From Paenibacillus_Z sp042653205 (GTDB lineage: Bacteria; Bacillota; Bacilli; Paenibacillales; Paenibacillaceae): a stretch of 64,000 bases of DNA. How positions within the stretch are numbered: position 1 is the stretch's first letter; each line of letters opens with the position of its first letter. Both the position numbers and the translations under genes were made by a program. The notes beneath the pieces are model-generated. The model was not told the origin of the DNA and did no database searches. It saw nothing but the letters and a program-made list of their open reading frames with translations. Of this stretch, positions 59,583 to 64,000 are shown piece by piece. Where the stretch lies: contig NZ_JBHSHY010000009.1 in NCBI RefSeq assembly GCF_042653205.1, forward strand, positions 94,004 through 158,003, in the 5' to 3' direction.

Positions 59583-60458
59583 TCACAGTTCAACCCATTC
59601 GCCTATCCGCTGCCGCGCCATTCGAGCGGCGTCGATCAGCGCCATCGTCCCGATCGTTTCCGCTGAAGCAACCGGAGCCTCGCTGCTTTCGAAAAAACGC
59701 AACAACTCCAGAATGAGTCGTGGAAAGTAATCCGTACATGCAACGAAAAATTCCGTATTTCCGTTTGCATCCGCGTACGAGGCTTGAAACGGTGCTGCGG
59801 CCGGTTGCACGACCGTACCCTGCCGCCCGCTGCCATAGTCAACGATGTAGGTGAATAGCTCCGCTCCCCCGAACGCTTTCAGCCGGGTCTCTCCCGTACC
59901 CATCATGACGGTTAGCATCTCAAAGCTGTGAACGGCATAATTGTCGAATGCACCGCCTCCGCAGACAAACGCGGCACGGTTTTCCTTCGCCCGGTCTCGC
60001 CGCGCCTGCCACGGCTCCAGCTCGCGCGCGAAACGAAGCGCAGAACTGGAAAATAGAGGCGTACCGTATGTCGCAGCCAGCTTGAACATGCCGGCCGCAG
60101 CTGAAGCGTTGATTGCAAACGTCTTATCTACGTAAACCGGCTTCCCCGACCGTAGCACCTCGTCCGCAAGCCGCTCATGATGCTGCGGATGATCGGGGGA
60201 CAAGACGACTACAGCGTCGCAACGCTCGATAAGTTCGCTTATCGAGGCGGCCCGCTCAACGCCGTGCTCCGTGCACCACTGCGTGGTATTGCGAGCGGGG
60301 TTCTTGTCCGGATCGTATTCGGGAGGAGCGTCAACCTCCGCCCAGGCAAGCGCGACGTCCCACCTGCCGCCGCTTTCCTGGCGAATCCAGCCGGGGTAGT
60401 TGTTGGCATGCCATTCATCGAGAAAGTAGTCGATAAAGCCGACTTTGTTTGCTGTCAC
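59583..60458 (-). CDS. Gfo/Idh/MocA-like protein
   Basis: This 291-residue protein is shorter than the usual 330-400 and lacks the tight GxGxxG at its start (NKVGFIDYFLDEWHANNYPG), but has the family segment KPVYVDKTFAINASAAAGMF with the Lys equivalent of EKP, and the C-terminal fold. It may be a divergent or non-NAD-binding member. The GTG start overlaps the preceding gene's stop, with AAGGAG upstream. It is second of two Gfo/Idh genes in the operon; both probably modify the transported sugar. Confidence 0.83.
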   Translation of the reverse strand: MTANKVGFIDYFLDEWHANNYPGWIRQESGGRWDVALAWAEVDAPPEYDPDKNPARNTTQWCTEHGVERAASISELIERCDAVVVLSPDHPQHHERLADEVLRSGKPVYVDKTFAINASAAAGMFKLAATYGTPLFSSSALRFARELEPWQARRDRAKENRAAFVCGGGAFDNYAVHSFEMLTVMMGTGETRLKAFGGAELFTYIVDYGSGRQGTVVQPAAAPFQASYADANGNTEFFVACTDYFPRLILELLRFFESSEAPVASAETIGTMALIDAARMARQRIGEWVEL

Positions 60459-61513
60459 AGCCGTATCTCCTTCCTTTCAGCCGCTGAACGGTAGATCGCG
60501 TCCATCACCTCGGAGGTAATGAGCGTTCGGTCGATATGCGCCTGATTGGGAATGCCGCTATGGATGCTGGCGAGAAAGCTGTCGATTTCCTCCTGAAAGG
60601 CATTGGCCATATGGAAGGTCGGTTTCACTTCGTAGAGCGCTCCTTCGCGAGAGGTGTAGTAGGTGAAGCCGCCTCCGTAGTCGAGCTTAACGCCGCCTTT
60701 GTCTCCGAGGAACTCAACGAACATGGCGGATTCGCCGATGTTTTGCGCCCAGGCGCCATTCAGCGAGAGCGTCGGACCGGAAGTGCGAATGAAGGCGGTG
60801 ACGAAATCCTCTACATCATAAACGCCGCCGTAGTCGGGAGGGCCAGCCCACATATCGACATAGACGTACTCCTTCAGATTGCGGCCGAGCAGTCCGTGCG
60901 CTGCTCCCGAAACCGACTCGACCTGCGGCCCTCCGATCGCATACAGCATCAGATCGAGAAAATGGACGCCCCAGTCGATCAGCACGCCTCCGCCGGACAT
61001 CGCCTTCTTCGTGAACGGACCGCCTAAGCCGGGAATCGAGCGATGTGCACGGAACGAGCCGTAACAATGATAGAGCTCCCCAAGATCCCCGAGCTCGATC
61101 ATGGCTTTGATTCTGTTCACGGAACTATTGAAGCGGTTAACTACGCCGATGCTCAGCATGCTCCCGCTGCGGCGAGCTTCTTCCTGCATGAGGCGCGCTT
61201 CCTGCACCGTCGCCGCCGCCGGCTTCTCGCACAGCACATGCTTGCCAGCACGCAGGCAATCGATAGCGATCGCGGCGTGAACCGCGTTCGGCGTGCAGAT
61301 CGAAACAGCCTCGACTTCTTCGTCGTCCAGCATGTCCCGGTAATTCGTCAGTGGAATGGCCCCGTTGCATAGCTCGGCCGCGCTGCGGGCACGCTCCTCG
61401 ACGGAGTCGATCACATACTTTATTTGAGCTGCCTCGCTGCGGTTATAAGCTGGAATATGCTGGCTGCGGGCGATCGACCCGCAGCCGATGACGGCTACCT
61501 TTAGGCTTGCCAT
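60455..61513 (-). CDS. Gfo/Idh/MocA-family oxidoreductase
   Basis: This 352-residue protein has the NAD(P)-binding KVAVIGCGSIARSQHIPAYN at residue 5, the EKP-type HVLCEKPAAATVQEARLMQE, and SGGGVLIDWGVHFLDLMLYA as the catalytic region with its conserved DxxxH. It is a normal-length sugar dehydrogenase. GGAGGAG precedes ATG 61513. A longer frame to 61549 lacks a ribosome binding site. Confidence 0.92.
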   Translation of the reverse strand: MASLKVAVIGCGSIARSQHIPAYNRSEAAQIKYVIDSVEERARSAAELCNGAIPLTNYRDMLDDEEVEAVSICTPNAVHAAIAIDCLRAGKHVLCEKPAAATVQEARLMQEEARRSGSMLSIGVVNRFNSSVNRIKAMIELGDLGELYHCYGSFRAHRSIPGLGGPFTKKAMSGGGVLIDWGVHFLDLMLYAIGGPQVESVSGAAHGLLGRNLKEYVYVDMWAGPPDYGGVYDVEDFVTAFIRTSGPTLSLNGAWAQNIGESAMFVEFLGDKGGVKLDYGGGFTYYTSREGALYEVKPTFHMANAFQEEIDSFLASIHSGIPNQAHIDRTLITSEVMDAIYRSAAERKEIRL

Positions 61514-61597
61514 TGCTGCACATCTCCTCCCTTTTGTTGCAACCATCATAGCAGGGATGGTGAGCGCATTCTTTAGCCTCGGTTGACGTCGTATTGG

Positions 61598-62500
61598 TCA
61601 TTTTTTGCTGTTTTCCAGCCACTGCTTGTACATCGTCGGGGACATGCCGAATTTGTTGCGGAAGGCTTTGCTGAACGTGTGAATGGAACGGTAGTGAAGC
61701 CGCTCTGCGATTTGCGTGACGCTGAGCTTGCTGCTCTGCAGCCAGAGAATCGCTTGCTCGAAGCGTTTTCGGTCGAAATATTCTTTAATCGTCAAGCCTG
61801 TCTCGCGTGCGAAGAGGCGGGAAAGATACGGATAGCTGTAATGCAGTTCGTCTGCAATCATCGACAGCTCGGTAATGCGCAGCAATTTGGAGTCGATGAA
61901 TTGCACCAGTTCGTAGACAAGCTGCTTTTCCTCGTCGACCTGAGTGTAGGAGGGGAATATCGGCTCGGGTTGCTCGTACAAATTGCGGCAACCAAGCACG
62001 AGTATCTGATGCAGGAAGGCGTGAATCATCAGTCCGGAACCGCTGCTAGGATGGTACAGCTCCGCGAGCAGACCGGATAAAGGACGTGCGATGTCCAGCC
62101 GATCCTTCACTTGCCGCACTTTGCGCTGGTCCAGCAGCTTCTGCAGCGGGCGAAGCGGGTGCTCGTCAGGCTCCCCGGCGAAATCGAATTGAAATCCGAC
62201 ATAGTAATAGCGGAACGGCTCGATTGAGTCGGCGACACCGTCGTGCATTTCGCCGGGGTAATTGATCAGCAGATCGCCTTCCTTCACCTTGCAAACGGTG
62301 CCGTCCGTTTCGTAGACGCCTTTGCCGGAGACGATATAACTGATTTCGTAGCATACCTGCCGGTGTAGGCCGATGCGGTAGCCACCCTGGCAGAATAGAT
62401 CGCCGACTTGATACAGCTTGACCGGGCCGTAGGAGCGTGGTTCCTCAAAGTATCCTTTATCGAAATGAAATTTGACCGTTTTCTCGCTCGATTCTTCCAT
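61598..62500 (-). CDS. AraC-family regulator of the sugar operon
   Basis: This 300-residue protein has an N-terminal cupin sensor (about 25-150; RQVCYEISYIVSGKGVYETD) and a C-terminal double helix-turn-helix (about 195-295; LRITELSMIADELHYSYPYL, SVTQIAERLHYRSIHTFSKA, GMSPTMYKQW). It is the first gene of the second carbohydrate operon and the likely activator. GGGGGAGGAACC precedes the ATG. The gap to the first Gfo/Idh gene is 84 bases. Confidence 0.93.
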   Translation of the reverse strand: MEESSEKTVKFHFDKGYFEEPRSYGPVKLYQVGDLFCQGGYRIGLHRQVCYEISYIVSGKGVYETDGTVCKVKEGDLLINYPGEMHDGVADSIEPFRYYYVGFQFDFAGEPDEHPLRPLQKLLDQRKVRQVKDRLDIARPLSGLLAELYHPSSGSGLMIHAFLHQILVLGCRNLYEQPEPIFPSYTQVDEEKQLVYELVQFIDSKLLRITELSMIADELHYSYPYLSRLFARETGLTIKEYFDRKRFEQAILWLQSSKLSVTQIAERLHYRSIHTFSKAFRNKFGMSPTMYKQWLENSKK

Positions 62501-62595
62501 TCGGTTCCTCCCCCGTACTTAACAAGTTTAATTGTGACTGAGGATAAGAATACAGGCAGACAGCCGGCCTGAAACGATCGGCTGCCTTTGTTCAA

Positions 62596-62620
62596 CTAAT
62601 AGGCAGTTTGGCGCAACTAC
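62596..62620 (+). repeat. Intergenic motif copy 1
   Basis: The core is GGCAGTTTGGCGCAACTAC, preceded by CTAATA. A near-copy occurs at 63266-63290. It lies 70-100 bases upstream of the first small lipoprotein gene. Confidence 0.6.
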
Positions 62621-62692
62621 TGATTAGAAAGATGCGTACTTATAGAGAAGCTCATAAAATATAAAATTTGGAATTCAACTGGAGGATGGATT

Positions 62693-63214
62693 ATGAATAA
62701 GAAATACTTAGGTACGGTTACAATCATCATTTTTGTTCTCATTTTTTCCATTCTCGTGGGATGTAGCAGTGAGAATTCTGATGACAAAGAAGCAATTCAA
62801 GTTGCAACTAAATACAAGGAAACCGAATATAAAGTAGACGATTACCATAAAGTCACTCTCCCTGAAGGTATTCAGGCAAAAGCGGATGAAACTAAGCCAT
62901 ACGTGACCAATGACTTCTATAACAGCCAAATGGCAAACCGTGTTACTGGCTTACCATTGCAAATAGCTCAGTCGGAAAAGTCGAGTATTAAAGCAGATAA
63001 AATTCACTTTGAATCGGCTCAAAATGAAGAAAGTGGAGTCAAGAGCCTGAGCTATGACCTGGTCTTGGAGCTTACAAATGACCAAGGCACTTCGAAGGAA
63101 ATAAAAATAACAGGTGTATTGACAATGACCAAGGTCAATGAAGAATGGAAAGTGAAATATGACGTAAATCACAATCTAAATGAACTTTCAAATCTGGCAC
63201 AAGCAAAAGGTTAA
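62693..63214 (+). CDS. Small lipoprotein of unknown function
   Basis: This 173-residue protein has a clear signal and lipobox (IFSILVGC, Cys near residue 24), then a charged region rich in Lys/Asp/Glu, then a beta-rich C-terminal domain (KEIKITGVLTMTKVNEEWKV) that resembles NTF2-like/DUF4878-type lipoprotein domains. GGAGG lies upstream of the ATG. Codon use is AT-rich, unlike most of the window. Function unknown. Confidence 0.72.
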   Translation: MNKKYLGTVTIIIFVLIFSILVGCSSENSDDKEAIQVATKYKETEYKVDDYHKVTLPEGIQAKADETKPYVTNDFYNSQMANRVTGLPLQIAQSEKSSIKADKIHFESAQNEESGVKSLSYDLVLELTNDQGTSKEIKITGVLTMTKVNEEWKVKYDVNHNLNELSNLAQAKG

Positions 63215-63221
63215 ACATTAT

Positions 63222-63246
63222 GAGGGCTGTCAAGTTGATAGCCCTC
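63222..63246 (+). terminator. Hairpin after the first lipoprotein gene
   Basis: GAGGGCT (63222-63228) pairs with AGCCCTC (63240-63246); the loop also pairs partly. There is no strong T-run, so termination may be weak. Confidence 0.6.
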
Positions 63247-63265
63247 CGTTACGCTTGTTACGCTC

Positions 63266-63290
63266 CTAACGGGGCAGTTTAACGCAACTA
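63266..63290 (+). repeat. Intergenic motif copy 2
   Basis: CTAACGGGGCAGTTTAACGCAACTA in two blocks; the core GGCAGTTTAACGCAACTA matches copy 1 at 62602-62619 with two substitutions. It lies 60 bases before the second lipoprotein gene. Confidence 0.6.
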
Positions 63291-63347
63291 TCCAAAAATT
63301 GGAACGCATATTGTTACAATACGGTTTTCCGTGAAAGAGGGGATGTT

Positions 63348-63848
63348 GTGAAAAAAGTGTGCTTGTATGTTATTTTTCTGTTCACATTAAGTGGCTGTTC
63401 AGGTGGAAAGCCAGTCGAAGACAACATAATCTTTCAGTCCGAAGGACAGCTATGGAAAGCCACAATTCAGAACAAAGTTATTGAACACGGTGGGAAGCAC
63501 TATTTTAATATAATTTATCAATATAAAGGTGACTTAGAAGACCTTCATGAGGTGGAGAAGATTTCCTTTGCACAAGGGACAGCATTAGGCACACAAATAG
63601 TAAACATTTACGACCCATCCTATAAATCAGAATTGATAAATAACGGAGGATATCAGGAAGAATATGAGGGGAAGTATGGGGTTATCATTGATGACATTAA
63701 AAAGCGAAATACGAATGAATTTACAATAAAATATGCCATGATTATCGACAATGCTTATACAACACTAGATGCCATACAGAAAGATAGAATATCAATCATT
63801 ATTAACTGGGAAACTCAAGAGAAGAAGTACGAAGATAAGATAAAATGA
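63348..63848 (+). CDS. Small lipoprotein of unknown function
   Basis: This 166-residue lipoprotein has a signal and lipobox (LFTLSGC, Cys near residue 18) and a beta-rich body (SEGQLWKATIQNKVI, NIIYQYKGDLEDL). I do not recognise a family. It uses a GTG start with AGAGGGGATG upstream. It is AT-rich and similar in style to the preceding lipoprotein but not in sequence; the two may be a laterally acquired pair. Confidence 0.75.
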   Translation: MKKVCLYVIFLFTLSGCSGGKPVEDNIIFQSEGQLWKATIQNKVIEHGGKHYFNIIYQYKGDLEDLHEVEKISFAQGTALGTQIVNIYDPSYKSELINNGGYQEEYEGKYGVIIDDIKKRNTNEFTIKYAMIIDNAYTTLDAIQKDRISIIINWETQEKKYEDKIK

Positions 63849-63917
63849 TTAACGTGGAAACTAAGGGGTGTTACTAAACATTCCTGTTGAGCCTAAGAAA
63901 TGGGCTTTGTAAAAAAG

Positions 63918-63968
63918 GGAGCGCCTCAGTATGATGGGTTTGTCGACAACACATCAAGGAGGCGCTCC
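63918..63968 (+). promoter_or_regulatory. Hairpin covering the transposase ribosome binding site
   Basis: GGAGCGCCTC (63918-63927) pairs with GAGGCGCTCC (63959-63968), and the loop pairs further around GTCGAC. The right arm overlaps the AGGAGG ribosome binding site (63957-63962) of the transposase start at 63973. This layout can block translation from transcripts that read in from outside. Confidence 0.65.
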
Positions 63969-63972
63969 TACT

Positions 63973-64000
63973 ATGAAGTTTAAGCAATCAGACGTACAAA
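63973..64000 (+). mobile_element. Insertion sequence, start of transposase, truncated by window end
   Basis: ATG at 63973 gives MKFKQSDVQ and runs off the window. Together with the preceding hairpin and AGGAGG this has the style of an IS transposase start, but nine residues do not fix the family. The element's left end probably lies in 63860-63920. Confidence 0.55.

Noticed and set aside
1..64000. Search by eye for tRNA, rRNA, CRISPR arrays, T-box or other riboswitch leaders
   Set aside because: No cloverleaf, spaced direct repeat array or conserved leader pattern was seen; a covariance-model search would be the decisive test.

Overview
The window is a GC-rich chromosomal segment that reads as a spore-forming member of the Paenibacillaceae (Paenibacillus/Cohnella type). 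The reasons are a complete GerA-type germinant receptor operon, several carbohydrate ABC transporters with YesM/YesN or AraC control and no local ATPase gene, a RhaEW-type rhamnose route, and strong AGGAGG-type ribosome binding sites with frequent GTG/TTG starts. I see no rRNA, tRNA or CRISPR array. Two stretches are visibly AT-richer than the rest: about 52.5-55.1 kb and 62.5-64 kb. The second ends in the start of an insertion sequence.

Layout. 0-1 kb: CBS-domain protein and an acetyltransferase. 1.1-8.7 kb: a minus-strand sugar-transport module (sensor kinase, AraC-type response regulator, two permeases, lipoprotein binding protein) with a cre site in the promoter and a large palindromic element before the binding-protein gene. 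8.9-11.0 kb: small alarmone synthetase and cardiolipin synthase. 11.2-15.0 kb: germinant receptor A, C and B subunits. 15.4-19.2 kb: lutABC lactate oxidation with a FadR/GntR regulator. 19.3-26.8 kb: a small-molecule kinase, then the rhamnose operon rhaEW - ASRT-family protein - rhaA - rhaB - DeoR regulator. RhaEW is expected to make L-lactate and LutABC burns L-lactate, so these neighbours can form one pathway. 27.4-29.4 kb: phnX-phnW for 2-aminoethylphosphonate. 29.7-34.4 kb: acetyltransferase, phytanoyl-CoA-dioxygenase-like enzyme with a divergent AraC regulator, MFS transporter, methyltransferase. 34.5-39.8 kb: two-component system followed by a SwrC-like RND pump.

40-52.3 kb is a mixed housekeeping/stress region: short-chain dehydrogenase, bacterial serpin, ParB-like protein, azoreductase, DinB and VOC proteins, an XRE regulator with six C-terminal 29-residue LAPF repeats, a minimal FAD protein lacking the NADPH domain, a Gfo/Idh dehydrogenase, a stand-alone trpB and an MFS transporter. 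52.5-55.1 kb holds DinB, DJ-1/PfpI and a divergent GntR regulator around a clear palindromic operator. 55.1-62.5 kb is a second minus-strand carbohydrate operon (AraC regulator, two Gfo/Idh enzymes, binding protein, two permeases, acyltransferase), most junctions overlapping by a few bases. 62.7-64 kb has two small lipoproteins, a repeated intergenic motif and an IS end.

The most unusual items are the ASRT (sensory-rhodopsin-transducer) homologue inside a rhamnose operon that lacks a mutarotase gene, the LAPF-repeat XRE protein, the minimal flavoprotein, and the large palindromic intergenic elements. All functional names rest on recognised family features; no database search was run.
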